Notes: generated from the letters alone by a model not told the origin. A stretch of 34,303 nt of DNA from Balneolales bacterium (GCA_007116685.1 SKIC01000276.1:1-34303), one strand, 5' to 3'. Positions 23,870-33,263 are shown, counted from the stretch's first letter. A program made the numbers and translations.

Positions 23870-26332
23870 TTGATTTCTAAATTCTCAAAATCCGACACCT
23901 ATATTTTTGCAGGAGGCCTGATTGGTCTTTTGCTAATGCTCATAGTCTTGCCACGGGTTTCACCGGAATATTATCTTTCTATATCCAACTCTGAGGAAGA
24001 CATCCTAAACAGAACCCAATCTATATTAGAGGTGATGGATGTTCAAACCCCACCTGAAGCTGTTACCATTTCGATCAGACGTAACTATCCTCTTATCAGA
24101 GATGTAATTCACAATTTTGGAAAGCGTAAAGTGAACAATTGGCTGAGTAAAGGTGATGAACAGCATGTGCTTTTTTATTGGGATGTTTCTGTAGGTCATC
24201 GCCAGACTAACTGGGTGGAAATATCTGAAATGGAGGGAGATGATTTCTCAGAAGAAGAGTTTTCTCGCAGTGATTTCCGTATGAGGTTTTCACCGGATGG
24301 CGCCCTGCTCTCTTTCCAAAGTGATTCGCTATCTTTGCCATATTACGATTCCCATATTCTGGATACCGAGAATATCACGGAGGAAAAGCTTATAGCTATT
24401 GCAAAATTTCATCTTGAAAAAACAATCTGGCATCAGGATAAGCTGCAATTTTCTTCATTTACTGTAAATCAGGATGAAATAGAAATTACTTTCTTGCGAG
24501 ATGAGTTCATCCCATTAGACATCAATGTACGAATCAATAATGATGGTAGTTTAAACCGCATTTCTTATGACGGAAACGAACTTTTAGCAACTAGCTCAAC
24601 GACGAATGATTTACGAGGTATCGTAACAACCATAGCCAGTATTATCCTGGGTATCTTTATTCTTATTACCTTTTTCAGAAGGCAATTTGATCGCCTAATT
24701 GATATGCGTCTCGTAAAACTGGATGCCTTTGCGATAGGTTTGCTGTCTTTTTTTATTCTGATTTTGATTCTCTATCGTGAGTTAATTGGTGAAACTACAG
24801 CGTCTCCGAGTGTTTGGTTTATCATTGTGTTTGTGCCCATAGTAACCGGATTGATTACTGCAGGTATTTCGATGTTGGTTTTGGGAACTGCTGATTCGCT
24901 AACCGAAGAGGCATCCAGTGGCAAGAAACATGCTATCACCTTACTGCGTCATGGCTATGTAAAAAATGATATCGTGGGCTTTTCTCTAACACGTGGGCTT
25001 GCCGGTGGTTTAATAATGATTGGATTGGCAACTCTGATTTTTGCAATTGCAGATTACTCCTGGTTTTCACCTCTGGAATCATCCTCCCTTTACACGGTTA
25101 ACGAATACGCTATTGCACCTTTATATGGTTTAGCCGTAAAAGGTTTTACCGCCATATTAATGTCCATTTCTTTGGTGATGATTCCGGGAGCATGGTTACA
25201 ACTCAAGCGACTTTCAAAATTCTGGATTTTTCTCATTTTAGTTTTTTTGAATTCGCTTTTTCTGTTCAGCGTACCATTATTCTTAAACGATTATACCGGC
25301 TTTATTTCCAGTTTGATTCTGGTAGCTATCCCTGTCTGGTTTTATCTCAAGTATGATGTACTTACAGTTATCACAACCTACTTTGTGTATGGCATCAGTT
25401 TATTTTCTTCGCAATTTTTGATTCTTCCCGGCTACTCTGATGTGAGTGTTTTTCTGATGTTCTTATTTGTAGCGGCTACCTTTCTAATTACAGGGTATCA
25501 AGGCTTAAAGACGGAAGATGATTTAAGCAAAATGCCCGACTTGGTTCCTGAATATCTGAAACGCCTGGCCCGCGAGCAGCGCATTGAAAAAGAGTTTGAA
25601 CTGGCTAAAGAAGTACAGGATCACTTTTTGACTTCGTCAGAGCCAAACATAAGAGGATTCGATATTGCGGCTAGTTGTAAAACGGCTTACGAAGTAGGTG
25701 GGGATTATTATGATTTTATTGCTTTGGATGATAAGCACACATTGATAATCATTGCCGATGTTAGTGGGAAAGGCGTAAAAGCAGCATTTTATATGACTTT
25801 GTTAAAGGGATATTTACAGGCCGTTTGTAAAACTCAGAAAACCATTCATGATATAATTGTAGAAGTAAATCGGCTTTTCTATCAAAATAGCTCTCCCGGA
25901 ACCTTCATTACAGCTTTAGCGGGGATTTTGAATAGTGAGACTCAAACATTTGAATATGTCCGTGCTGGTCATGATCCCTTGTATTTGCATGACCATGAGA
26001 CCGGTGATTGCCAAAAATTTATTCCAAAAGGGTTTGCTCTTGGGATGGCTGATCCGGATACATTTGAAAAGCATCTGGAAGTTTCGAAAATCAAACTCAC
26101 TCCGGAAAAGACTTTATTACTATTTACTGATGGCTATGCAGAAAGCACCAATATTGCCCGGGAACAGTTTGGCGAACAACGATTAGAAAATTCCATTCTC
26201 CGTAATGCTAACAAGCAAATATCCTCAGGAAAACTAGCAAAAATGATTACCGAGGATGTAAAAGGATTTACCGGTTCGGCAGTGCAACATGATGATATGA
26301 CTATCATAATTGTTCAAAAAAAGCTTGTTTAA
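23870..26332 (+). CDS. Membrane-anchored SpoIIE/PP2C-type serine phosphatase
   Basis: 820 residues. TM helix at 10-29, an extracytoplasmic sensor-like region (31-250; two similar halves that faintly recall PepSY domains), then eight to nine further TM helices (about 251-545), a helical linker (EYLKRLAREQRIEKEFELAKEVQDHF), and a PP2C/SpoIIE phosphatase domain (about 590-820). Metal-binding aspartates are present: D612 (EVGGDYYDF), D630 (IIADVSGKG), FTDGYAES and HDDMTIII at the end. Such proteins usually dephosphorylate an anti-sigma-factor antagonist (STAS) in a partner-switching pathway; no STAS or RsbW-type gene is in the window. The start is TTG at 23870: a TGA lies two codons upstream, and no ATG precedes the first TM helix. 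Confidence 0.9.
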   Translation: MISKFSKSDTYIFAGGLIGLLLMLIVLPRVSPEYYLSISNSEEDILNRTQSILEVMDVQTPPEAVTISIRRNYPLIRDVIHNFGKRKVNNWLSKGDEQHVLFYWDVSVGHRQTNWVEISEMEGDDFSEEEFSRSDFRMRFSPDGALLSFQSDSLSLPYYDSHILDTENITEEKLIAIAKFHLEKTIWHQDKLQFSSFTVNQDEIEITFLRDEFIPLDINVRINNDGSLNRISYDGNELLATSSTTNDLRGIVTTIASIILGIFILITFFRRQFDRLIDMRLVKLDAFAIGLLSFFILILILYRELIGETTASPSVWFIIVFVPIVTGLITAGISMLVLGTADSLTEEASSGKKHAITLLRHGYVKNDIVGFSLTRGLAGGLIMIGLATLIFAIADYSWFSPLESSSLYTVNEYAIAPLYGLAVKGFTAILMSISLVMIPGAWLQLKRLSKFWIFLILVFLNSLFLFSVPLFLNDYTGFISSLILVAIPVWFYLKYDVLTVITTYFVYGISLFSSQFLILPGYSDVSVFLMFLFVAATFLITGYQGLKTEDDLSKMPDLVPEYLKRLAREQRIEKEFELAKEVQDHFLTSSEPNIRGFDIAASCKTAYEVGGDYYDFIALDDKHTLIIIADVSGKGVKAAFYMTLLKGYLQAVCKTQKTIHDIIVEVNRLFYQNSSPGTFITALAGILNSETQTFEYVRAGHDPLYLHDHETGDCQKFIPKGFALGMADPDTFEKHLEVSKIKLTPEKTLLLFTDGYAESTNIAREQFGEQRLENSILRNANKQISSGKLAKMITEDVKGFTGSAVQHDDMTIIIVQKKLV

Positions 26333-26609
26333 TGGATTGAAATACGTGTACAAATCATTTATCCAAAAACAAAGGCTACGCTTAAAAAGAACAATCCACT
26401 GTAGAACAGAAAGTTAATCCAATAATCAAGCTTAACTAATTCATGATGATTTGAGATTGTGGTATTCATAATACCTCCCCATGGCATTACCCATTGACTC
26501 ATTGATTTCATTATATCGCATTATTGCATTAGTAAACTAAGCTTCTGCATATAGACAAATTGTAGGACTAACCTCAAGAGTCTTGTAGGATAGTAGCGTA
26601 GACTTGTCG

Positions 26610-28109
26610 CTAACTCGATTTATAATCTTCAATAGCATCGTCAAGACTGCCTTCTTTACTGTAGAATTTTTCCCATTTTTCTTTGGGGTCAGGCGGCGTT
26701 GCGAGAGAAACCACTATCAAAACCAATAGCGATAAACCGGCAGCAGGTAAGACGATATGTGTTGTGGGAATCAGGGGCTCCGCTAATACGGCATTTACGA
26801 CGGTTATCAAAAGAGTGACAATCATACCTGTGGCAATGGATGCAACTCCGCCGGCTGTGGTAACGCGTTTCCAAAGAAAAGCTGCTAGTAAGGCGGGAGT
26901 GAGTCCGGCACCAACCATCGTGTATGCCGTGAAAGCCATATCCAGTATGGTTCGGAACTGTGTGAGCAGCAAATAAGCGACGATGCCCAACAGCAAAACC
27001 ATCACACGCTGAAATAGTACAATTCTTTGCTCAGAAGCAGATGGATTTATAAAACGCTGGTAAATGTCTCGTGTAATATTTGTGGATGGCGCCAATAGAA
27101 AACTATTTCCTGTAGATGTGATTATCGCTACTGCAGCACAGATGAGGAGCAGCCCTCCGGCCAAGGGTAAGCCCACTTCGGTTCCGAATCGGGCGGCGTG
27201 TAAGATAATGCGCTCGCTGTCTTCAACAGCAAGGTGCATGATGGATGAAGGATCAAGAGCATTAAAATGAGAAAATGCGAGTATAGCCAGCGAAGCAATT
27301 GCAGTCTCAACGATTATCGTACCCACAACCCACCACATAACGGCTGTTTTGGCGGATTTTTCGTTCTTCGCCGAAAAAAACTTTTGATACATGTTTGATT
27401 CACCCATGAGCAGTAAAAATGTGGGGAAAAAGACTCCCATTGCCCAAAACCAATCATGACCACCTAATACAGTAAAAAACTGGGGATCAATATTTGCTGA
27501 AATATATTCAGCACCTCCAAGATGAGAATAGACCAATGGCACTGCCAAAATAACAGCAACTGTAATCACAGCTCCATTTATTATATCCACCGAAACAATG
27601 GAGAGCATTCCGGCAAATGCGGTAAAAGTGATGATAAACCCCGCAGTTAATAAAACTCCCTGCCATTCCGGAATTCCAGCTACCAATTCCAACACAAAAC
27701 CACCACCTCTGAACTGATATCCAACTATAGTAGTGTAGGCAATTACGATGACCATGGTACCCAGAATTCGTGCCCATTTATTGTAGCGCAATTCCAGAAT
27801 ATCAGGAACCGTATATTGGGCGATTCGTCTTACCCGGGCAGCCAAAAAGAAAACAATAACAATCCCTACCCAAGCACCGGCCGCCATCCACAATTCAGAT
27901 AAACCAACCTGAGCGGCAAATCCGGCACCGGCTAATAAACTCCCCGAGCCAATCCATGTACAGAGTAATGTACCAACAAGTTTATAGGTAGGCACAGAGC
28001 GACCGGCAACCATGAAATCTTCCTGGCTCTTTATCATTCGGCTTTTGAAAACGGAAATCCCCATCAGCAAGCCGAGGTAAATCAGTACAACCGCGAAAAA
28101 AATACTCAT
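26610..28109 (-). CDS. Sodium:solute symporter (SSS family)
   Basis: 499-residue integral membrane protein with about 13 hydrophobic helices. SSS-family features: first helix with YLGLLMGISVFKSRMIKSQEDFMVAGRSVPTYKLVGTLLCTWIGSGSLLAGAGFAAQVGLSELW, TVPDILELRYNKWARILG, and FSAKNEKSAKTAVMWWVVGT. It probably couples Na+ entry to uptake of an organic solute; the substrate cannot be read from the sequence. ATG start with AAGGA about 10 bases upstream. It follows the YfcC-type gene by 42 bp on the same strand, so both are likely one operon. A C-terminal hydrophilic tail (SKEGSLDDAIEDYKSS) is cytoplasmic. Confidence 0.92.
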   Translation of the reverse strand: MSIFFAVVLIYLGLLMGISVFKSRMIKSQEDFMVAGRSVPTYKLVGTLLCTWIGSGSLLAGAGFAAQVGLSELWMAAGAWVGIVIVFFLAARVRRIAQYTVPDILELRYNKWARILGTMVIVIAYTTIVGYQFRGGGFVLELVAGIPEWQGVLLTAGFIITFTAFAGMLSIVSVDIINGAVITVAVILAVPLVYSHLGGAEYISANIDPQFFTVLGGHDWFWAMGVFFPTFLLLMGESNMYQKFFSAKNEKSAKTAVMWWVVGTIIVETAIASLAILAFSHFNALDPSSIMHLAVEDSERIILHAARFGTEVGLPLAGGLLLICAAVAIITSTGNSFLLAPSTNITRDIYQRFINPSASEQRIVLFQRVMVLLLGIVAYLLLTQFRTILDMAFTAYTMVGAGLTPALLAAFLWKRVTTAGGVASIATGMIVTLLITVVNAVLAEPLIPTTHIVLPAAGLSLLVLIVVSLATPPDPKEKWEKFYSKEGSLDDAIEDYKSS

Positions 28110-28151
28110 GAGTTGCTAATCCTTACGTTTGTTGGAATGTGACAGAACTTT

Positions 28152-29528
28152 TCAGGAGTACCCAAACCAAATCATCGCAACCATCACAATTGCTGCAAAA
28201 CCTAATAGCTTGAGCAGTAGTGGCATACAAAATCGAAACCATCGATCATAAGGAACACCAGCCATACCAAGAATTCCCATTAAAACAGCGTTGGTAGGCA
28301 CAATCATATTTGCAAAACCATCCCCAAATAAAAACGCTTGAACAGCAATTTGGCGGGAAAGGCCAAGGATGTCGGCCAGTGGCGCCATTAGTGGCATTGT
28401 TACAAAAGCCTGACCGCTACCTGAGGGCACAAACAAGTTTAGCAAGGTTTGCATTACAATCATACCAACACCCGCCAATTCAGGGCCAACAGCCGATAAG
28501 GGAACCGATAAAACGTGAACAATAGTGTGCAGGATTTGTCCGTCTTCCAACATCAGAGCTATTCCTCTTGCAACACCTACGAGCAAGGCTGTTTCGGTGA
28601 GGTCTTTGGCTCCACTAACGAACTTTTTGGCAACCAAATCAGGCGCCAGGCGGCCAATTATTGCCACTACAATTCCGGCAATTAAAAAAGCTGCTCCTAA
28701 TTCCGTTAGATACCATCCTTGGGTGGCAATTCCCCAAACCGAAATCCCAAGAGCTAAGAAAAATGCTCCTAATATTGCCATGTGAGCAAAATTCAAAGCT
28801 GGATATGAATTTTTATCGAATTCTGGCTCATCAGAATTGACGTTATACATTAGACTTTTTGTGGGATCGAGCTGAATTTTCTTGCTATAACTCCACACAT
28901 GATGTGCACCTATCATAACAAAGGGAACCAGCATCGCCATACGAACTTCCCAGCCCGAATACGTTGGCAGTCCGGCAACGCCTTGCGCTACAACCACGGT
29001 GTATTGATTAAAGGCAGCAGCACCATAGCCAATGCCATAACCTGCGATTATGACGGCAACGGCAGTCATGCTATCCAGTTTCATAGCCCGGCAAAGCGCC
29101 ACTAATATCAGAACAAAGGGGATGTATTCTCCACTGGCACCCATGGCACTTGAGGCCAATGCAAACACAAATGTCACCGTAAATATCAATATACCGGGCT
29201 TACCACCCAATCGCTCAAGCATACGACCCAGAACGGCATCAATAGCTCCTGTTGCACGCATTACGGCTAACACGCCACCAATTATAAAGAGAAAGAAAAT
29301 AATGTCCTGAGCTGCGGCAAAAGCTCTTGGAATGGCTGTAAACAGTGAAATTGGATTCATAAATTCCTGCTGCTCAGCAACCTGATACGAACCGGGAATG
29401 ACCACTTCCCGCCCCATTTCATTCAATTCAGTTTCAAAAAATCCCTGTGGAATAATCCAGGTGGCCACTAAAGCTGCGACCATCAGAAAAAATAATAAGT
29501 TCAGCGTGTGAGGCATTCGGAATTGCAT
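28152..29528 (-). CDS. YfcC family (DcuC/ArsB-like) putative basic amino-acid or dicarboxylate transporter
   Basis: 458 residues, about 11-12 membrane helices. The N-terminus MPHTLNLLFFLMVAALVATWIIPQGFFETELNEMGREVVIPGSY is the hallmark of the YfcC family, and later GGVLAVMRATGAIDAVLGRM, VPSGSGQAFVTMPLMAPLAD and NMIVPTNAVLMGILGMAGVPYDRWFRF match it, too. Related proteins exchange arginine/ornithine or C4-dicarboxylates, so an amino-acid or organic-acid substrate is likely but not proven. First gene of the pair with the SSS transporter. ATG start at 29528; a small palindrome (29589-29608) lies 60 bp upstream. Confidence 0.92.
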   Translation of the reverse strand: MQFRMPHTLNLLFFLMVAALVATWIIPQGFFETELNEMGREVVIPGSYQVAEQQEFMNPISLFTAIPRAFAAAQDIIFFLFIIGGVLAVMRATGAIDAVLGRMLERLGGKPGILIFTVTFVFALASSAMGASGEYIPFVLILVALCRAMKLDSMTAVAVIIAGYGIGYGAAAFNQYTVVVAQGVAGLPTYSGWEVRMAMLVPFVMIGAHHVWSYSKKIQLDPTKSLMYNVNSDEPEFDKNSYPALNFAHMAILGAFFLALGISVWGIATQGWYLTELGAAFLIAGIVVAIIGRLAPDLVAKKFVSGAKDLTETALLVGVARGIALMLEDGQILHTIVHVLSVPLSAVGPELAGVGMIVMQTLLNLFVPSGSGQAFVTMPLMAPLADILGLSRQIAVQAFLFGDGFANMIVPTNAVLMGILGMAGVPYDRWFRFCMPLLLKLLGFAAIVMVAMIWFGYS

Positions 29529-29588
29529 AGCAGCGCATTTTATTCGTTGGAAGAAACTATCATTAGCCGAAAATAATAACGTGTGACA

Positions 29589-29608
29589 ATGAGATAACCA
29601 AATCTCAT
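29589..29608. promoter_or_regulatory. ATGAGAT-N6-ATCTCAT inverted repeat
   Basis: Perfect 7-bp inverted repeat ATGAGAT / ATCTCAT with a 6-base spacer, in the divergent region between the YfcC transporter and the small plus-strand gene. It may be a regulator site or a hairpin; no T-tract. Confidence 0.35.
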
Positions 29609-29704
29609 AAATGTTTAAAAACCCGACTCAAAAACTTTATTTTGGGCTTGTACGATAAACAAATTGCTCAGAATTCAACTTTTGATATCCTAAAAAACAA
29701 AACA

Positions 29705-29989
29705 ATGCTACGATTTGAAGACACCCGACTTGAAATTTTTCGATTAGGAGATAGCGAAGAGGATAATTTTTACAGCCTAACGAACATCAAGAAAAACCCT
29801 AAAGGTTTGGATGCTGAAAGACTTGCGAAAACTAGCCCGTTGGCTTTTGATGAGACTTTACACGCAATGGGTTGTGTGTTACTAATGAATCATCAGGATA
29901 TTTTGCAATTAAAAGAAAATGAAGGGCTAACTGATGAAAACCTGCATCAGGGTATTTTTGAAGTGGCAAAAAAAGAAGGGATACTCTGA
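29705..29989 (+). CDS. Small orphan cytoplasmic protein
   Basis: 94 residues from the ATG at 29705 (115 from a TTG at 29642). No signal peptide, no cysteine-rich or known nucleic-acid motif. The sequence is acidic and amphipathic: FEDTRLEIFRLGDSEEDNFYSLTNIKKNPKGLDAERLAK, then SPLAFDETLHAMGCVLLMNHQDILQLKE, and DENLHQGIFEVAKKEG. The end resembles a helical two-domain fold, and it might be a small regulator, but I do not recognise a family. I favour ATG because the first 21 codons of the TTG version are lysine/glutamine-rich and unlike the rest. Convergent with the PAS protein gene (46 bp apart). Confidence 0.6.
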   Translation: MLRFEDTRLEIFRLGDSEEDNFYSLTNIKKNPKGLDAERLAKTSPLAFDETLHAMGCVLLMNHQDILQLKENEGLTDENLHQGIFEVAKKEGIL

Positions 29990-30034
29990 CTAGCAGAATA
30001 TCCCTTAATAAAAAGTACAACGCTAAAAACGTAG

Positions 30035-31258
30035 TTAAACTAAAGTAGTAGTTCCTTTTATCGAGTTTTCTCCATCATTTTTTGCGTAATCCATAACCAT
30101 AATTTCATCTCCGGCTTTAGTAACAATCCTGAATGTTTCACAGGAAGAAGACTGGGTTAGAGCTCTGTTGTAGTGTGCTTTCGCAAGAGCCATATCCTCT
30201 GCTTTTATCAAACGGTGTAGCCCCTCAGGTCCTTCGAGTTCGTTTTCTTTGTAACCGGCAATTCGCTGTATAGTTTCTGACAACCAATTAAATTCAAACT
30301 GCTCGTTATTCAGTTTCATACCATAATCAAATTCACGAGCAACACTGAAAATTTGCGCAAAACTTGAATTTTGTTTTTGCAATTTCTCCATCACTTTTTT
30401 GCGGAGACTCAAGTTTTTAACATCAATTCGAAGCATTTCACCACCATCGAGCGACATTTTCTTGAAAGAAAACTCAACCTGTATAGGTGTGCCATTCTTA
30501 CATCGAAGAATAAACTGCCTTTTCTCTTCGCCTTGACCCGGGTTGTTCCATAGTTGCTCAAAATGAGAAGAGAATACAGCCTGTTGCTTATTAGGCATCA
30601 GTTCCCAAACGGACATTTTCGAGAGTTCTTCGCGAGTATAGCCAGTCAATTCACGGAAAGCTTTATTCGCAAAAATCATCTTACCACGTGAGTCAACATC
30701 AACAATAGTTCTTTTGGAACTTTCGTATGCATCATTAACATCTGTATCAGCTTCAAAGATAGTCTGTTCCGCTTTTTTGCGCTCAGTGATGTCGTGTTGA
30801 TAGGAAACCCAATGTGTGATGTTTCCATCCTTGCTTATAAGTGGATGGATATCCCATTGGTTAATAAATTCTGAGCCGTCTTTACGATAGTTTACTGTTT
30901 GACCAAAAAAGCTGCGACCCTCCTCCAAATTTTTACGGAGCTTGTCTAAGGTGCTTCGATCGGTTTTTGGCCCCTGTAGAATACGTGGCGTTTTACCGAT
31001 AGCTTCTTCACGACTGTATCCGGTCATTTTGGTAAAACCATCGTTTACGTAAACGATTTTCGGTCCCGGTTTTTCCAGAGTTAGTTCTGTGATAAGTATG
31101 GAATCATAATCATTCTTAATTGAAGCTTCGAGTAGCTCCAAATATTTTTGATATGTTTCCTTTTCAGAAACTAGTTTTTCAAATACCTGCTCTAATTCAG
31201 AATAAGCGTTATCGTCTTTAGCGCAAGATTTTAGCAATAATTTTAATTCTTTATCCAT
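30035..31258 (-). CDS. Triple PAS-domain protein with LOV-like first domain, no output domain
   Basis: 407 residues, cytoplasmic. A helical N-terminus (1-50), then PAS-A (about 52-160), PAS-B (about 175-290) and PAS-C (about 300-407). PAS-A is strongly LOV-like: GKTPRILQGPKTDRSTLDKLR, NYRKDGSEFINQWDI, and SYQHDITERKKAE. LOV flavin contacts Q95, N123, N133 and Q154 are conserved, but the photoactive Cys of GxNCRFLQ is Pro (91) and the preceding Asn is Thr. No histidine kinase, GGDEF or DNA-binding domain follows, so it is a stand-alone sensor or adaptor. PAS-B and -C have no obvious ligand motif. ATG start. Confidence 0.88.
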   Translation of the reverse strand: MDKELKLLLKSCAKDDNAYSELEQVFEKLVSEKETYQKYLELLEASIKNDYDSILITELTLEKPGPKIVYVNDGFTKMTGYSREEAIGKTPRILQGPKTDRSTLDKLRKNLEEGRSFFGQTVNYRKDGSEFINQWDIHPLISKDGNITHWVSYQHDITERKKAEQTIFEADTDVNDAYESSKRTIVDVDSRGKMIFANKAFRELTGYTREELSKMSVWELMPNKQQAVFSSHFEQLWNNPGQGEEKRQFILRCKNGTPIQVEFSFKKMSLDGGEMLRIDVKNLSLRKKVMEKLQKQNSSFAQIFSVAREFDYGMKLNNEQFEFNWLSETIQRIAGYKENELEGPEGLHRLIKAEDMALAKAHYNRALTQSSSCETFRIVTKAGDEIMVMDYAKNDGENSIKGTTTLV

Positions 31259-31362
31259 CTTAGAAATGAGATTTCAATTTTCCATCCATTAACAAAAACT
31301 ACCCATGTAGGGTTCAGTTTGTAGTAGCAAAACATTAATTGGGTAGCAGCGTTCCTTTTTTC

Positions 31363-31881
31363 TCAAAAATTAACGGTTCGTGCTCCGTTTCGCTGCAGCA
31401 ACAATACGATATCTGAATAACCACCACGATAAGCATATAAATAGGCAGTACCACCATACATGTCTGAAGAGTTTATACTGGCACCATATTCAATCAGAAC
31501 TCTAACCCCATCATAAAAACCAATTCTTGCAGCTTCAATTAAGACCGTTCTTCTCTGATTATTTCTAAAATTGGGCGACGCACCCTCATTTAAGAGATTT
31601 CGCATTTCACGAGCGTTAAAATCATGGATTGCTCTCCATAAAGCATCATCCAATTCAAACTGAGAGAAATTTTCATAAGGATTACGAACACGTTCGCGGT
31701 CATCAGGAGTACGCCAAAACATGAGTCGTTCCAATAGCGTAGGGCGACGTTCTTCGACTACTTCCTCATCATCTTGATCACTACTCTGAGCCTGAGCATA
31801 TACACTCGTCTCAAGCGCAAATAGCATAACTGCTATGCACATAAGCAAAGAAAAAATATTTCTATGAAATGGTTTGCCCAT
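31363..31881 (-). CDS. Secreted ankyrin-repeat protein
   Basis: 172 residues with a signal peptide (about 1-29, core FSLLMCIAVMLFAL, cleavage near VYA-QA). An acidic linker (QDDEEVVEERR), then two ankyrin repeats at about 95-165: LLNEGASPNFRNNQRRTVLIEAARIGFYDGVRVLIEYGASINSSDMYGGTAYLYAYRGG and a partial third, ending LLQRNGARTVNF. Probably a periplasmic protein-protein interaction module. Transcribed toward the PAS gene (105 bp between them, which makes cotranscription possible). Confidence 0.8.
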   Translation of the reverse strand: MGKPFHRNIFSLLMCIAVMLFALETSVYAQAQSSDQDDEEVVEERRPTLLERLMFWRTPDDRERVRNPYENFSQFELDDALWRAIHDFNAREMRNLLNEGASPNFRNNQRRTVLIEAARIGFYDGVRVLIEYGASINSSDMYGGTAYLYAYRGGYSDIVLLLQRNGARTVNF

Positions 31882-31985
31882 GATTTGCCGAGGGTGTAAT
31901 AATGTATTAGAATCGTAAAATAGTAATACTTAACGAGTAATGGAACAAAATCAGAGAGTTGTTAATTTCACAATTTATAAAAAAT

Positions 31986-32024
31986 AAAAAGAGTCACAAA
32001 AATTATACCTTTGTGACTCTTTTT
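31986..32024. terminator. Bidirectional terminator of the acyl-CoA dehydrogenase gene
   Basis: AAAAAGAGTCACAAA (31986-32000) pairs perfectly with TTTGTGACTCTTTTT (32010-32024), a 15-bp stem and 9-base loop, with T-tracts on both strands. It lies 25 bp downstream of the minus-strand acyl-CoA dehydrogenase stop. Confidence 0.85.
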
Positions 32025-32048
32025 TAGCGTTCCGTAAAATTATTATAA

Positions 32049-33209
32049 CTACTCTGCTAAAATTAATTTAGCGATAGTTTGAAGTTGCATAAATGATGTG
32101 CCTTCATAAATCTTACCAATTTTGGCATCTCTGTAGAATTTTTCTACCGGATACTCTTTTACGTAGCCATACCCGCCAAAAACTTCTACTGCACGCGAGG
32201 TAACTTTCTCTGCAACGTCAGAAGCGTAGTATTTTGCCATAGCAGCTTCTTTTAGGAAAGGTTGTCCGGCCATTTTTAATCTTGCGGCATTGTATACCAG
32301 CAACCTAGCTGTTTCCAACCATGTTGCCATTTCGGCTAATTGAAACTGCATTCCCTGAAACGAAGATATCGACTTACCAAACTGCTTTCGCTCTTTGGAA
32401 TAATCCAATGCGGCATCTAAGGCCCCCTGAGCAATACCAATCATTTGGGCACCGATACCAATCCGGCCTTCGTTGAGTGTTTCGATAGCTACTTTGTAGC
32501 CTTTTCCTTCTTCGCCTAAAATGTTTTCAGCCGGTACTTCGCAATCTTCCAGAATAAGTTCACATGTGGAACTTGCGCGAATCCCAAGTTTGTCTTCTTT
32601 CTTGCCCACAGAAAATCCGGGAAAACTTTTCTCAACTACAAATGCTGTAATTCCCTTGTATCCGGCTTCAGGATTAACATTTGCGAAAACTATAAAAATG
32701 TCGGCTTCATTAGCATTGGTAATCCATAGCTTATTGCCGTTGAGGATATATTTATCACCTTTTTTCTCAGCACGGCATTTAAGGCCAAAAGCATCTGAGC
32801 CAGAACCGGCCTCAGAGAGGGCGTAAGCACCAACTTCTTTTTCAGCTAGTCTTGGCAGATATTTTTGCTTGATTTCATCATTCCCAAAGTTGATAAAGGC
32901 ATTGTTTACTAATGTATTTTGAACATCCATAAAAACAGAAGCTGAGGCATCTACACGCGCAATTTCTTCAATGGCTAGAATAGACATAAAGAAGTTTCCG
33001 CCACCACCGTTGTATTCTTCAGGGATTTCAATTCCCATTAAACCCATTTCAAAGAATTGCTGAACCAATTCAGGCTTGAGTTTTGCCTCCTGATCCATTT
33101 CATGCACGTGCGGTTTAATAATAGTATCAGCGAATTCAGCAGCGGCATCCTTCAACATCTGCTCGTCTTCGGTAAATTTTGTGAGAGGGCTAATAATTTG
33201 TTCAGACAT
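32049..33209 (-). CDS. Acyl-CoA dehydrogenase (short/branched-chain type)
   Basis: FAD enzyme that makes the trans-2 double bond in acyl-CoA in fatty-acid or branched-chain amino-acid breakdown. 386 residues is typical. Motifs: GLMGIEIPEEYNGGG, YALSEAGSGSDAFGLKCRAEKKGDKYILNGNKLWITNANEADIF (the first ACAD signature), and ACAD signature 2 GGYGYVKEYPVEKFYRDAKIGKIYEGTS, in which the E of YEGT is the catalytic base. Everything required is present. Substrate chain length is not visible. Preceded by an AAGCGCTT palindrome and a TATATTTG box, see 33264-33306. Confidence 0.95.
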   Translation of the reverse strand: MSEQIISPLTKFTEDEQMLKDAAAEFADTIIKPHVHEMDQEAKLKPELVQQFFEMGLMGIEIPEEYNGGGGNFFMSILAIEEIARVDASASVFMDVQNTLVNNAFINFGNDEIKQKYLPRLAEKEVGAYALSEAGSGSDAFGLKCRAEKKGDKYILNGNKLWITNANEADIFIVFANVNPEAGYKGITAFVVEKSFPGFSVGKKEDKLGIRASSTCELILEDCEVPAENILGEEGKGYKVAIETLNEGRIGIGAQMIGIAQGALDAALDYSKERKQFGKSISSFQGMQFQLAEMATWLETARLLVYNAARLKMAGQPFLKEAAMAKYYASDVAEKVTSRAVEVFGGYGYVKEYPVEKFYRDAKIGKIYEGTSFMQLQTIAKLILAE

Positions 33210-33263
33210 AAATACTTTCCTGCTTGTTTAGAATAATTGTTTCAGACTTTGATTTTTCCTGCG

